This document shows, piece after piece, positions 44,498-57,353 of a stretch of DNA of 64,000 bases (the first letter of the stretch is position 1; every line of letters begins with the position of its first letter). The position numbers were made by a program, and so were the translations under genes. Under the pieces are notes generated by a model, which was given only the letters and a program-made list of their open reading frames with translations, searched no databases and was not told the DNA's origin. Source of the DNA: Chromera velia (taxonomy: Eukaryota; Sar; Chromeraceae); assembly GCA_018398765.1 (NCBI GenBank), contig JAHBMJ010005759.1, forward strand, positions 1-64,000, written 5' to 3'.

Positions 44498-45594
44498 TTA
44501 GGATTAGGATTAGGATTAATATCCGGAGGATTGGCCTCAGGCTCCCGCCCCAATGCCGAATGTCCGATGTACGGCTTCCAGGGAAAGCGCCTAGACGCAT
44601 CAGACCTCCCTAGCCGGCCCGCACAGGTCTAGCCTGTGCCGTGAATGGATTACATTGAACAGTCAATCACCTGCGTATGTATACGAGAGGGCTCACTCCA
44701 TTCCGAAATAGGGTTTGAAAGGGAACGATCCCAGAATTGCAGATGAACGGCTCAAAGCGAGTTTCAAAGCCTCCCAACATCCTATCCTTCTCCTTTTTCC
44801 CTCCTCTTTTGCTTCCTTTGTATCACTCCACACCCTTTCATATTCTTTAATTCTTCCCTCTCTTTCTTTCTCACTTTTCTAAGCCTCTTGATGCAGCCTA
44901 TCTAACTCTCTTCCTAAAGTTTGACTCAAATTGTCTCCCTTTTTTCGTTTCTATTCTCTTACTACCTGTCTTTTCATCATGACGTCTTTCAGAAAGGTAT
45001 CGACATTCTTATCGGCCTCATTTAAAAGAAAAGAGAATAGAACAATCTTGTCTACCTTCCCTTCACCACCCACTTTCCATCTGCTGCTATTTGTAGCTCT
45101 CTCCTCTCTCTCTTTCACCAAACTCCAATGTGTCATCAAAGCTTACAAGCAGTCTGCCCTCTCTCCATCATGCAGAAGGCATTCAGTCAGCACATGGATT
45201 TCATCTTCGACTACTTGAATGTCAAACAGGTCAGAGCAAACCATGCATTTCTTTTCTGTCAATGGGGTCCCTCTGCCTCCTTTTGTTGAGAACTTCCCCC
45301 TGTTTACCTCCAAGTTTCCCTTTTCCACCCGAAATGCAGCCCGGGCCTTCTTCTGTAGACAGGCCAGGGAGCTATCTTTGTATAACAGACGGGAGTTCTC
45401 CCTATCTTATCTCTATTTAAAAAAATGTTTCTGTCTGTATCTTCTCCATTCTTACTGTTGTGAAGCCACAGATTTAGGCGATTTCCGTTGGATAGAGATG
45501 CATAGATAGGATACATGACGCCTTCTCTCAGCTCGTTGTTAAACGGTAAACCTTTGTCTATAAACAGAACGATTTTTTTTTTTTGTTTTAACAA
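44498..45594 (-). mobile_element. LINE 3' end with (CCTAAT)n tail
   Basis: On the minus strand three open pieces (45,594-45,304, 45,328-45,143, 45,139-44,951) form the C-terminus of a LINE ORF2, including the zinc-knuckle-like CMVCSDLF...EDEIHVLTEC. After about 300 bp the 3' UTR ends in a block beginning GCATTGGGGCGGGAG and a tail of CCTAAT repeats (44,520-44,498). Microsatellite tails of this kind are typical for several LINE clades. The ORF is broken by frame changes and the 5' part is missing. Confidence 0.75.
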
Positions 45595-45912
45595 TAAATT
45601 AAAAAAAAAATTTTGAAAATTGCATGTCGATCAAGAATTCGATTTCCTATCTAGTTTTTAATTAAAATTCAATTCTTTTTACTTTTTTAAAGGTATGCAT
45701 CATGATGTGATTTCCAACTATACATGATAAATTTTCAATTAAAAAATTGCATGGATTTCCAATTTGAATTAAAATCTAAATTTTCAATTGTATTTCATCC
45801 GGATTAAATGTTTGTGTAAAACTAATTAAAATTACCAGGCTAATTACTACCATACTAAAGCTAATTAGTGTTTCAATATAAAATGTTTGTCACTGTTTGA
45901 GTTTTAATTTAT

Positions 45913-46018
45913 CTAGGTCTAGATCTAGGTTTTTATGATGAAGTTAACTATTCAGCATTCGCATTGGGGTAGGACTCGGAGGCCAATCTTCCAGACATAA
46001 ATCCTAATCCTAATCTTA
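45913..46018 (+). mobile_element. LINE 3'-UTR fragment with (CCTAAT)n tail
   Basis: Nearly identical to 58,137-58,243, the 3' UTR and tail of the neighbouring LINE, and similar to the inverted copy at 44,498-44,580. It ends in AATCCTAATCCTAATCTTAA and is followed at once by the 5'-truncated LINE body, giving a head-to-tail arrangement. Confidence 0.8.
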
Positions 46019-47134
46019 AGCCGGCAGCCATCATGCTCCAATGACAGAGAGCAGTACAACTTTGTACATTAAGTTTTTTGCAGAGAAAAAAATATTTTCA
46101 GAAATAAAAAGAATAAAAAGAAACAAAAAGAGCCCTTTATTCGCGTGTTTTGTGGACTTTAGCAAGGCATTTAATAGAGTTAACAGAAAGAAATTGATCC
46201 AGAAATTTAGAGAGGAGGAGCTTTTAGAAGGAGACATTAATATGATCCATGCAATGTATATCAAGGTCATGGGGAAGATTGACAGGTCGGAAAGCATGTT
46301 TGAAGAGGGAACAGGGGTAAAACAAGGTGACCCTCTCTCTCCTCTCCTATTTCTTCTCTTCATCAATAATTTATATACCTCAGTTAGTCTCCAGAGTAGA
46401 GATCGAGGGGAGGATTCATCCCAGGAAGTGAGGCTGGGAGACCTTCTGATAGAGAGCATCGGTTAATATGCAGATGATCTTGTAATCTTTGGGCACTCCC
46501 CCCGCGACCTCCAAAAAGAGAATGGATTGGTTGGCCATGTATTGTGATACGTGGGGTCTGACAGTGAATTAAAAAAAAACGAAAGTGATGAGATTAGCAG
46601 GCAGGGGGGGGGAGGAGGAAATTCTTTTTAAGGGTCGGACGGTTGAATGGGTAGAAAGTTACAGATACTTGCCAATGGGTTGTCAGGTCTTCTGTGATGT
46701 GAACCCTCGTAAGTCTGTAACTGCCAGACTTGAAGCTGCAGAGAGGGGAGTGGGAGGGGCTATGGGTTTGTGCGCATCAATAGGGATGCTCTCCCCACAT
46801 AGTCGTATGTCCCTCTTCAGGGGGACATGGGAACCCGCCGCCACTTATTCCCTTGAAGCCCTCCCGATTCGAGAATCTGACATCCAATGCTTAGACTCTC
46901 TTCAGCTTCGTTTTGTGCGTTGGTCTCTCCGTCTGCCCTGGAATTTTTTTGTCTTTCCTACCCTTGCAGCCGTTGGGCTGAGGCCTATGAGAGAGATTTT
47001 CAGTATCAGAGTGGGGGGGTATTTGAGAAGTCTTTCCCTTGCGCGATTGGCTTTGCCTCAAGTGCTGTGGGCATGCCACAGGAACGGGGAGCTTAGGGCG
47101 TGGTCGGGGTCGGCAAAGAGGCTTGTGCAACCCG

Positions 47135-48472
47135 TAGTGACCATGTTTGATTTGATTTGATTTGATTTGATTTGATTTGAGGTAGGGCTTAAGCTCAAAT
47201 CAAATATCCAGTCAGGGAGGACCTAGTGTTTAAAGACCTATCAAATACGATCAAATATTTGATCAATATGATTTTCAACCTCAAATATGAAGGTCCCAAA
47301 AAAACTTTTGCAAGTACCGATCCATCATGCATGCTGATTCAAATAAAAAATTTCAGAAAAAACCTAAATCTTGATGGTTTGCTCTCAAAAAAAAAACGTT
47401 TTGAGCTGCACTGAAATTGACGTTTCACCCCTTTTTACTTCATGCAGAGGTAAATCGATCAGCTGAACGTTTTTCCGAAGAGCTGTGTTAACTTTTCTGG
47501 TGCTGAAAAATCTTTTACGGCCCCCTTTTTGAGCGTCTGCAAACATTTTACACCCCGTAAAGACATGTCACACAATCCAACAGGGTCGAACGGGAAGAAG
47601 GAGGCATTTGTTTTTAGAGCCGGGTACGCAAAAAAAATATGGTCCGTGCAAAAGGGAGCAAATGTGATTCAGTGTCAGGTAAAAATACAAGGAGCTGAGG
47701 GGGAAGGAGAAACTATTTGTAGCTGTGAGTATGCAGCAGCGGCAACCAGTTCTTTTCAAACCCACTTCATCAATCAGCATGGCTTGACGATCATGTCTAA
47801 CAAACATGTGCAGCTGCTCCAAGAAAAACAGGAAAAGCGGTCAGAGGGGGCAGGGGGGACAAAGCAGCCTGACGTGCGAACGTTTTTCCCCACCAAAGAT
47901 GAAGCAGAAGCTGTGGTCGCACCATATGCAGAGACGCATGAGAAAAGAATCAAGTGCGATATGCTGAGTGATTGTCATCTTAATTTTGGTACCACCACCG
48001 ATCGATTCGATTCACATTGAAGAAAGTGATCATGAAGAAGAGGAAAAGGAAGTGTCATAAAGCTAAGTGATTGTCACCTCAATTTTGGTACGTGCTCTAA
48101 CTTTATCGTATCAACAAAAAGTCATATGCAATTTCAAATCTATCAATTTTACATTCTTAATCTCTATTAGTACTAGAGTGAGTCTCAGTGACTAGTGTAT
48201 ATACACTGCCACACAGGCATATTTTTTTTACGGAACTGATAAGTTATAATTTTATAGATATTTTTTTAAATTTTTGAAACACACATCAGAAATGTTTTGA
48301 TAACTATTGTCATGAGAAAAATGATCACTGACAGAGTGACAGTAAGTCAGTGACTCAGTGAGGAACCCTAAGAGGTTAACCTCAAATCTTACCTCAAATA
48401 TCAAATATTTGAGGTTAAAGCTCAAATCAAATCAAATCAAATCAAATATAATCAAATCAAACATGGTCACTA
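47135..48472 (+). mobile_element. hAT-like nonautonomous element, copy B (1,338 bp)
   Basis: Ends are TAGTGACCATGTTTGATTTG and its inverse, extended by variable runs of the TTTGA pentamer. Subterminal palindromes CAAATATTTG occur at both ends. The interior keeps the first exon-like ORF of a transposase (47,564-48,020) and the last codons (DSHRKSDHEEEEKEVS-like region near 48,000-48,060), but lacks the catalytic middle, so it must be moved by a complete relative. Confidence 0.8.
47564..48020 (+). pseudogene. BED-finger-like N-terminus of a hAT-type transposase
   Basis: From ATG at 47,564 about 150 residues are open: MSHNPTGSNGKKEAFVF, KIWSVQKGANVIQCQV, then a CSCEYAAAATSS stretch and THFINQHG. 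The Trp, Cys pairs and HxxxxH spacing resemble BED zinc fingers found at the N-terminus of hAT transposases, where they bind element ends. A basic/acidic linker with KQPDVRTFF follows. The RNase H-like catalytic domain is absent, so this is a truncated, non-catalytic product, if it is expressed at all. Confidence 0.6.
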
Positions 48473-49700
48473 AAATTAGCCCTCCTAAGGGCTTAGGGCC
48501 TCCTTTAAAGCATTAAACTAATCCTGCATTTGATTGATTGAATTTAATTGATTGGTTCTACACATTTATATGTTTTGATAATAAATCAGATTATTAATGA
48601 TTTAATTGATACTGTACATGTGCCTTATAGGTCAAACATTGTTGTCATTCTACCACTGAGACTATACCAGCTGTAACGTGAATGCTTGTCACGCTTGCGC
48701 CTCGCCGCCCTGCATTGACTATGACTGAGCCGGCCCGTGTGTACATCTTCCGGGGCTGTGATTGAAGTGAGCGCATACGTCGTTGCATGGATTTTAGACA
48801 TATGAATCAAGAGTCACGTTTCTGTTGCATCAGTGTGTGAAATCAGACTGACAGCCTGCACGACAGCAAAACGGTAGAAAGACGAACGACGATGGTCTTT
48901 CCAACTGACAGACCTTATACTGCTTAGACCACGTTTATGTAATACCAGCTATCTCTGAGTGTCAGCCAGGGTGTCAGCTAGGCTAAATTAGGGCTACTAT
49001 AGTATAGGGTGTTGGTAGGTATGGGTAGGTATCGGCTAAAGAAAAGAAAAAAAAATGAGTGACTCTCAGATCTGAGCTCTAGTCCGAGTTAGATTTTTTT
49101 TTTCTACTTAACTATGCTTAACTATGAATTCTCAACAACAATTGTGCAACAGATGAATAAAATTTGTACACTACTCAAACAACCGTTGCTTAATAGAGTG
49201 TTTGACTTTAGAGCTAGCTATCTTCAGGGACCTGGCCATTACACAGTCGCTAATCTAGGACCTAATAAAATTGACAAAAAAAAGGTAAAAAGTTTGGGGC
49301 TAGGTTTGGGGGAAGTTTTTTTTTCTTTATAGCCGACGCCTACAACTATGTCTTGATAGCAGGGCAGTCTAAGGCAAAGCTATAGGTGCAAGGCTTACAT
49401 AAGAAAATAAAGTAATTTTTTTTTTCTGCTACCATCTACATCCGTTTATGTGTTTTCTGTTGCTTGTCATGCCATTGTCTTGATGCCAATGCTGAGCGTC
49501 TTACATATCTACGGCGGCTGGTGCTCGCTCGAATTCCGTCGGGTCCGCTAAAACGCAGGCTGGCCTCGCAAGCTTGGAGGGTCCATTATCCCAATAGGGT
49601 CCGCATATACTTATCTGGATGCATATCTGCATATATGCATGCAAGTCGCCAAAGAGCCCAGAGTATCAAAAGTACGAAAAAGACAATCTGACTGACAGTG
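48473..49700. other. Spacer between hAT-like copy B and the copia element
   Basis: No gene or element is recognised. Contains A/T homopolymers and TGATTGAATTTAATTGATT-type repeats near 48,520-48,560. If the composite moved as a unit, this is carried-along DNA from the donor site. Confidence 0.45.
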
Positions 49701-49705
49701 TAAAA

Positions 49706-49965
49706 TGTTAGGCCGTCTAATGCGTGATTAATCGTTAGTGCTTTTCCGGGGCCACTTGCGCATTAGTCCGTGCGAGCCCTGTTTATGGGGCACATTCATA
49801 TGTGTTGTTCTGATTTTTGTGGTGTTGTGCAGTGTGCGTGAAACGGCGAGATCCGTCCTACCGTGTATCTAGTTTGCAGTGTTGCATCGACCCCCCTTCT
49901 CCCCGGACCTGAATTACCGTGAGATCTTTTACGTGAATATCATCATCAACCCCTAGACTTAATCA
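49706..49965 (+). repeat. 5' LTR of the copia element
   Basis: 260 bp, TGTTAGGCC to AATCA. Same length as the 3' LTR, 254 of 260 positions identical. Confidence 0.92.
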
Positions 49966-52900
49966 GTCAGTGTGTCAGCTTCCGCGATCGCCACTACAAA
50001 GATGGAAACTCGAGCTATAACAGAGATGAAGGAGGCCATCCTCACGTCGGTGCGAGAGGAGTTTGAGACTAAGTTCACCGCCCTCGATGAGAAGCTGGAT
50101 CTTATCCTGAAGGCCCAGCAGCCCAAGCAAGAAGAGGCTAAGCCTGCCAAGGCAAACCTCCCCTCCGCCACGTTGACGCTTCCCCGCCAAGCTCCCCAGC
50201 AGAAGCAAGAAGATGAAGACGATTCCCCCGTCTCTCCCTTGGTTGATTCGCCAAAGACCCCAGTCTACGAGACCCGCCCTTCCCAGCCCCATACTGTCGC
50301 GTTCCCGCCGAGCCGCTTTTTCCCGCCTTCCTCTCCTAAGAAGAAGGGCAAGAAGGTGGACATGTCTGCATGCCTGAAGTTTGAGAGCAAAACCGCCATC
50401 AAGACCTTCCATGAGCTGTGGAGTTCTTTCCAGCGGGTCTACCTCAAGCGTGAGAACTTTGCGTCCACTCAGGAATGGAGAGATCAAATTCTCCTTGCCC
50501 TCAAGAATGCCAGCAACGGCCACGCACAGTTCAAGACTGACGTGCGCCGTATGCAAAAAGGAAAGAATATCCCAATCGAGAAGGTTGTCGACTACCTGGT
50601 GGAGGACTACATGAGTGCTGTGCTTGCTCAGCAGTTGTCTGTACAGGATCTGCTCGACAACTTCCCATGGAAGCGAGGGGAAGAGCACCGCCGTGACCGC
50701 AGGGACCACCTTAGCTGGGTGGAGTTGGACAAGCGCATGGAAGATGTGATTGTGCAGGCGGGCGACATTGAGTGGGAGATTACCGACAAGCAGAAGGTCA
50801 ACGCTTTTGTGGGCGCCCTATCCCTCGAACAGAAGAAGGAGTATCTGCATGACCACCGTCTCCAGAGAAGGGGAGTGAAGATCGCCGACCTGAACGAGCT
50901 CACATGGAAGGAGCTCGAGGACGGCATCAAGTTCTACGTCTCCATCGAGAAGCTCGAAGACAAGCACTGCAGGGGAAGACAGGATGGCTGTACCCATCAT
51001 CCCAGGAGAGAGGAGACGGCCTTCACCGGCAGAGGCCAGCACCACTCGCACCACCACTACCACCAAGGTCAGTAGCAGAGAAAGCAGAGCAGGGGGAGAG
51101 CCATGAGTGCCACTGGGGGGTGGCAGGAGGTGAGAGGAAGAAGTCGCAGCCAGAGCAGAGGACCTTGGGGGCCGCACGGGGATCCCCAGAATCCCCGGTG
51201 CTACTACTGTCAGGAGTATGGGCACTTCACGCGTGACTGCGAGAGGCAGCGCAGAGGCCTCTCCCCTATCTCTCCCAGACACCGTGGCTTCTCCCACAGG
51301 GGCCCCCAGCAGCAGTAGCAGCAGCAGCAGCAGAGGAGAAGGAGCCCCACACCTGGTCCCGACAGACAGGGGCAGAGAGCACCCGAGAAGCAGCGGCAGC
51401 GTGGCCGCTCCCCCACCAAGCGATGACTACACTCGGGTGAGGGACGCCGAGGGCAGCACAGCCCGTCTCTCCGTTTAAAGAATCGCTTTTCTGTGCTTGA
51501 GGAAGAGTGGGAGAGTGATTGGGGCGAGTGTGGGGCCTTTTCGATGAGGAGGAGACGGAGTCGAGACGGCGTGCAATCGAGTGAGCGAGAGTCGTCTCCA
51601 GTGGTAGATACTGGAGCAAGTGGACATTTCTTTGGAGAGGATGTGAGGCATTGTGTTGTGGAGATGAGAGAGGGAGAGTGTGAGTTTGTGGGCGTTGATG
51701 GGCGAGTCCATAGAACGAGTCGTGAGGTCGATGTGGAGCTTCCAGGCGTGGAGACGGCACGAGGGGGCACGGAGACGGCATGTCTTTCCAGTGCTTACTC
51801 TCGGTCAGTGCCTGTTTCCCTTGTGTCTGTGCGTGGCCTGAAATTACAGAAAGTGCATGAGCCGTTTTGGGTTGAGCTCCCCCGCAAAGGGGGAGGCAAG
51901 TTTCGTGCGCGAGTGCGTGAAGAGAACGGAACGCTTGTTTTATGTGTTCGTGGGTCGTCTGCACCTGTGTGCAGAGGCAAATACGTGGGTCCTTTTCGTG
52001 TGTGTTTGAATGTTAAGGGGGGGGGTGATAAGGGAAACAAGAACGGGTCTCTGCAGCCCTCATCTGTGTCTGGGTCTCCACAGCCCTCATCTGTGTCTTC
52101 TAGACAGGAAGGAAAAGGAAAGGTGAAGGAAGTGCGCGTGTCTCCAGCAGGTTGGAGGAAGCTCCGTTTCCCCACGACAGGCCAGATGAGTTTGCGCGAG
52201 ACATTAATATGGCATAAGCGTTTTGGGCATGCGACGGGCTCCCGTTTGTATGCAACAATGAAAGAGAAAGGTCTTTCGTCTCGTGTGACTGTGAAGGCGT
52301 GTGATGAGGTTCGTTCTGTCTGCCGTCAGTGTCAAGAAGTGAATGCAGTGATGAGAAGAATCCCTGCCAGAGAGTGTGCACCTGATGGAACGTCTTCTAC
52401 CCCCCCGCGTGCGAATGAAAGAATCTTTCAGGACGTGATGTTTCTGCCGGGGGGCAAGCCTGTCTGTTTGATTGTTGATTCTGCAGGTGGTTTTGTGTCT
52501 TGTATGGTTTTGTCTTCGAAAAGAAAGGCAGTGAGGCATTTGATTGAGTGGGTGCGTCGTTTTGAGCGTCTGTCCGCAAAATATGGAATGAGAAAGAAAC
52601 CTGCAGAGGTGTGGACAGATAACGGAAGGGAGTTTCAAGGGGACAAGAAAGGCGGTTACGATTTCTTTTGTGATGAGGAAGGCATTTTTCATCGTAGGGG
52701 TCCTGTGTATACCCCGCAACCTCAAGGCAAGGTTGAGAGAATGAATCGCACGATAAAAAGATTGATGTGGAAATTGCTTGCCGATTTGAATCTTCCCAAG
52801 TATTGTGCGAAGTGGCTATTGCCTGGCATCATTGATTCCATCAATGAATGTGTGGTCAGTCGAACTGGCAAATCTCTAAATGCTTTCATGTTTGGTGCAG

Positions 52901-55751
52901 ACGCAGCCAAAGCTATTTCCCCTCTCTCTGTCGGTGACCGGGTGGTTGTGTCCGATCCTCGTCCCTCAGGCGTCTCGGGACAATCGGTTTGCGGGAAGGA
53001 TGCGATTTTCTGTGGGGTAGAGAGTTCTTCTGTTGTGTGTGTGCTTGTAAAGACAGAGAGTGGGAAGGGGTGGCGTCCTTTGCGTGTTCATCCGAGTGCT
53101 GTTTCATTGAAGTCTTGGTATGGTCTTGATGTGTCTGGTGATTTTTTGCATGATGACGACAAGAGAAAGGAGCTTGTCGATGATGAGTTGGATCGTTTCT
53201 CCGATTTCTCTCTCGATGATGAGGAAGAGATCGATGTTTCTGCAGATGGGGGTGACCTCCCTGAAGCTGTCCTTTCTTCTTCTCGAGCTCAAGCTCACCT
53301 TCCCCAGCAGGTGACCCAGGCGGCCGTGAGGCAACTGGAGAGGGTCCTTGCGGGTGAGCCAGATGTGTCTGTGCCTGTCTGCCTTCCCTCTTAAAGTGCT
53401 GTTGGCTCGCAACTCCAGCGTCGCGAACTGGAGTGGCGGGCTGCACAGCAGGGGGTGGGGAGTAGAGAGGCTTCGGCAGAGCAGTCAGGCAGGGAGTGCA
53501 CGCCCAGTCAGACAGCGCCTATCCATGTTGAAGAGAAGAAAGAAGAAGAAAGTTTTCTTGAGGCAGAAGACATTGATGTCATGCCTGAAGGAAAGTCTGC
53601 GTTTCGTTTGGGTTTTCCCGGCAAACAGAAGACAAAGAAAAGAGTGCGTTTCGCACAGGAAGTTGAAGTGAGAGAATTCTCTCAGGAAGATATCGTGCAG
53701 AGGAGAGTACAGGAAGGAAAGAAGTCAGCCAGAGTAGCGAGGAAGGAAAAGAGAGGCGAGAGAGAAGTCTTAGAGAGAGAACCGGGCTTGGCAACCCAGA
53801 AGTCGCCACAGGAGAAAGAAGAAAGAGAAGAACAGAGAGGAGAGAAAGAACAGGAGAAACAGGAAAACGGAGAGCAGAGAGACAACAGAAAGAAACTGAA
53901 AAGCAAGATTAAAGAGAAGAGAGAGCAGAGAGGCGCAAAAAGAAGAAGTCAGCGAGTCAAAGTGAGTGAGAAAGTGATTGAGAAAATGATGAGTCATGTG
54001 AATCCGAGAAAGGGTCATATCGACGCAACGGAGGAGGAAGTGAGGAATGGAAGTCATAATGAGGCAATGAAGAAGGAGTTGAAGAGCTTTGCTGAGAATA
54101 AAGTTCTGAAAATAAATGGAGTGAGAGTGCCGCAAAAGAGAAGAGTCATAAAGACACGATGGGTGCTTACATGGAAGATGAAAGGAGGAAAGAGAGTGCC
54201 GAAAGCCAGGCTGGTCTGCAAAGGATTTCAAGACGACAGAAAGAATGTGGAGACATTCAGTGGGACGGCCTCCTGGTGGGCTCTTTTGTTTTGCTTTGTG
54301 TTTACGGCTGGAAAGAAGTGGTCGGTCGGAAAGTCAGATGTGCGTACTGCATTCTTGACTGCACCAATAAATGATGAGGTGTATGTGCAGCTGCCAGGGC
54401 GCGTTCCGACGGGGTCTCCCGAAGGTGTCGTTCCTGGCCAGGTCTGTCAGCTTGCTCGTGCGATGTATGGTCTGAAGGATGCACCGCGTCTGTATGGCCA
54501 GCATTTCAAGAAGATAGCAAAAGAAGAAGGATGGGAGGAAGTGCTTGAGTCTGTCTTTGTTTTGTATGAAGAAGGAGACAAGAAGAAAGGAGCGAAAGCG
54601 ATCATGGTTGCGCATGTGGATGATCTCTTGGTTTTCTCTGCCGATCCTTTGAGTGACTTTGCATCCATCAGAAAGAGACTGCAGATGGACGAGCCTGAGA
54701 TTCTGGTGGAAGGAGGAGAGATGGGGTATACAGGTTTGGAAGTGAAGAAGAGTGGAGATGAATTTGTGCTTTCGCAGGAAGGATACCTGTCTTCCATCCC
54801 TGTGGATAAAGAGAGCTTGCCAAGAAATAATTTGTCTTTCGATCTTTTAGGAAAAGAGGAAGAGAAGGATGAGTCGCTCATTGCAGTAATGCAGAAAGTG
54901 ATGGGCATTCTTGGATGGGTGTGCAGGACTTCTGTTGATTTGGCTTTTCTGTTTTCAGAGTTGTCGAGGTACAATTCATGCCCGACAGGTACAAAGTTGA
55001 CGGCTGCCCTCTTGGCCCTTGTTCGTGCGAAAGAGAAAGGAGAGACTTTGAGAATGAACGCAGTTGTCGATCCAAAGATTGCTTTGTTTGTTGATGCTGC
55101 ATATTCCCTTGTGCGATGTGAAGGAAGAAGTGCTTTTGAATGTTACTTAGTTGATGAGAAGGAAACGGTCGAAGTGATGAGGAGGACAAACTTAGTTGCA
55201 TGGAAGAGCAAACGAATAAAGAGAAAGTTGATTTCTTCTACGTCTGCAGAGCTTTGTGCCCTTGTTGATGGTGTGAAGCAGGCCTTCCAGTGGAAGGAGC
55301 TTGTGTCTGCTCTGTGGGGCAAGTCTCCTTCAGTGGAGATTTATACAGACAGTGCCCCTTTGCTTGCGCAATTGGAGAGTGGGTCCTCAAAGAGAGAGCC
55401 TTGCATGGATGGCTTGCTGAAGTATGTTCGGCAAGAGCTTCGTGCGCTCCGCGTGAAAGTGTCTTGGGTGTCTACAAGGGATCAGAGGGCCGACAAGCAT
55501 ACGAAGTTCATTGTGGAGAGAGTGAGACGAAACAGTGCACCTTCGGTTGAGCGTGAAATGGGTGGTGCAGTTGAGCCTAAGAGGAAGGTTCTGAATTTTG
55601 CGAAGTCTGCTCGTGCGACTCGATTCTCTCGAGTTGCTAGAATGAATTGATTTATGATTGAACGGTTCATTCATTGAGTGATTGTGTGTTTTTGTGATGA
55701 CAGCCAGTATGTTCCCTCCCGCATTCGTTCGGCGTTCGGTCAAGGGGTGAT

Positions 55752-56011
55752 TGTTAGGCCGTCTAATGCATGATTAATCGTTAGTGCCTTTCCGGGGCCA
55801 CTTGCGCATTAGTCCGTGCGAGCCCTGTTTGTGGGGCACATTCATATGTGTTGTTCTGATTTTTGTGGTGTTGTGCAGTGTGCGTGAAACGGCGAGATCC
55901 GTCCTACCGTGTATCTAGTTTGCAGTGTTGTATCGACCCCCCTTCTCCCCGGACCTGAATTACCGTGAGATCTTTTACATGAATATCATCATCAACCCCT
56001 AGACTTTATCA
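55752..56011 (+). repeat. 3' LTR of the copia element
   Basis: 260 bp, TGTTAGGCC to TATCA, followed by the TAAAA target duplication. A weak purine-rich stretch (CAAGGGGTGA) precedes it as possible polypurine tract. Confidence 0.92.
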
Positions 56012-56152
56012 TAAAATTCATACAAAAATCTAATAAAATACAAAAAAAATACCAACACACAACGTTAACGTACGCACGCCCGCCCGCGCTTGAAGACAGA
56101 CTTCCTTCTTGGGGTGATTGTGATATTGTGGGTAGGTGGGTGGGGGGGGAGC

Positions 56153-57353
56153 TAGTGACCATGTTTGGTTTGATTTGATTTGATTTGATTTGATTTGAGG
56201 TAGGGCTTAAGCTCAAATCAAATATCCAGTCAGGGAGGACCTAGTGTTTAAAGACCTATCAAATACGATCAAATATTTGATCAATATAACTTTCAACCTC
56301 AAATATGAAGGTCCCGAAAAAACTTTTGCAAGTACCGATCCGTCACGCATGCTGATTCAAATGAAAAAACCTAAATCTTGATGGTTTGCTCTCAAAAAAA
56401 AAAATGTTTTGAGCTGCACTGAAATGGACGTTTCACCCCCTTTTACTTCATGCAGAGGTAAACCATTCAGCTAAACGTTTTCGCGAGCAGCTGTATTGAC
56501 TTTTGTGGTGCTGGAACATCTTTTACGGCCCCCTTTTTGAGCATCTGCAAACATTTTACACCCCGTAAAGACATGTCACACAATCCGACAGGGTCGAAAA
56601 AATATGGTCCGTGTAAAAGGGGGCAAATGTGATTCAGTGTCAGGTGAAAATACAAGGAGCCGAGGGGAAAGGAGAAACTATTTGTGGCTGTGAGTATGCA
56701 ACAGCGGCAACCAGTTCTTTTCAAATCCAACAGCAATAACAAACGTGTGCACGGTTCTCCATCTCACCCCATTGTCATCTCTCCGCAACCGAATAGAAGC
56801 CCAGGAGCACCCACTCCTAGAAAGCCGAAAAGCCAGAGAAAAAGCTCTCAGCAGCTCCCACTACCGATCGATTCGATTCACATTGAAGAAAGTGATCATG
56901 AAGAAGAGGAAAAGGAAGTGTCATAAAGCTAAGTGATTGTCACCTCAATTTTGGTACGTGCTCTAACTTTATCATATCAATAAAAAGTCATATGCAATTT
57001 CAAATCTATCAATTTTACGTTCTTAATCTCTATTAGTACTAGAGTGAGTCTCAGTGACTAGTGTATATACACTGCCACACAGGCATATTTTTTTTACGGA
57101 ACTGATAAGTTATAATTTTATAGATATTTTTTTAAATTTTTGAAACACACATCAGAAATGTTCTGATAACTATTGTCATGAGAAAAATGATCACTGACAG
57201 AGTGACAGTAAGTCAGTGACTCAGTGAGGAACCCTAAGAGGTTAACCTCAAATCTTACCTCAAATATCAAATATTTGAGGTTGAAGCTCAAATTAAATCA
57301 AATCAAATCAAATATAATCAAATCAAATATAATCAAATCAAACATGGTCACTA
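56153..57353 (+). mobile_element. hAT-like nonautonomous element, copy C (1,201 bp)
   Basis: Same ends, pentamer runs and subterminal palindromes as copy B, in the same orientation. It has lost about 40 bp in the N-terminal coding part and keeps a different inner piece. About 200 bp of a C-terminal transposase region (about 56,730-56,925) reads HPIVISPQPNRSPGAPTPRK, then LPLPIDSIHIEESDHEEEEK and a stop. Copies B and C are thus two different internal-deletion derivatives of one parent. No catalytic domain remains. Confidence 0.8.

Larger units (their letters stand above)
49701..56016 (+). mobile_element. Ty1/copia LTR retrotransposon (fossil, nearly complete)
   Basis: LTRs of 260 bp at 49,706-49,965 and 55,752-56,011 begin TG and end CA and are flanked by the 5-bp duplication TAAAA (49,701-49,705; 56,012-56,016). 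Order of parts is that of copia: Gag with a CCHC knuckle (CYYCQEYGHFTRDC near 51,200), aspartic protease (DTGAS near 51,605), integrase (HKRFGHA, then DNGREF near 52,617), RT (ARLVCKGF near 54,205; VDDLLVF near 54,617) and RNase H (to about 55,650). Protease-integrase-RT order separates it from gypsy. The LTRs differ at 6 of 260 positions (2.3 percent), so it is moderately young. The coding part lies in three main frames; it is nearly whole but looks broken about two or three times, unless the family uses recoding. Confidence 0.92.
47135..57353 (+). mobile_element. Composite hAT-like insertion (two copies bracketing a copia element)
   Basis: Two direct hAT-like copies (47,135-48,472 and 56,153-57,353) enclose about 7.7 kb. 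Only the outermost ends carry a target duplication: GCAACCCG before 47,135 and GCAACCCA after 57,353, 7 of 8 identical. The LINE frame is continuous across exactly this interval. The inner flanks (AAATTAGC after 48,472 and GGGGGAGC before 56,153) match neither the outer flanks nor each other. The whole 10.2 kb therefore behaves as one insertion, either mobilised as a composite unit or built by recombination at a single earlier insertion. Confidence 0.75.

Noticed and set aside
47135-48472. Tc1/mariner-type element because TA borders both copies
   Set aside because: The TA is part of the terminal repeat (TAGTGACC); the 8-bp outer duplication and the BED-like finger fit hAT better.
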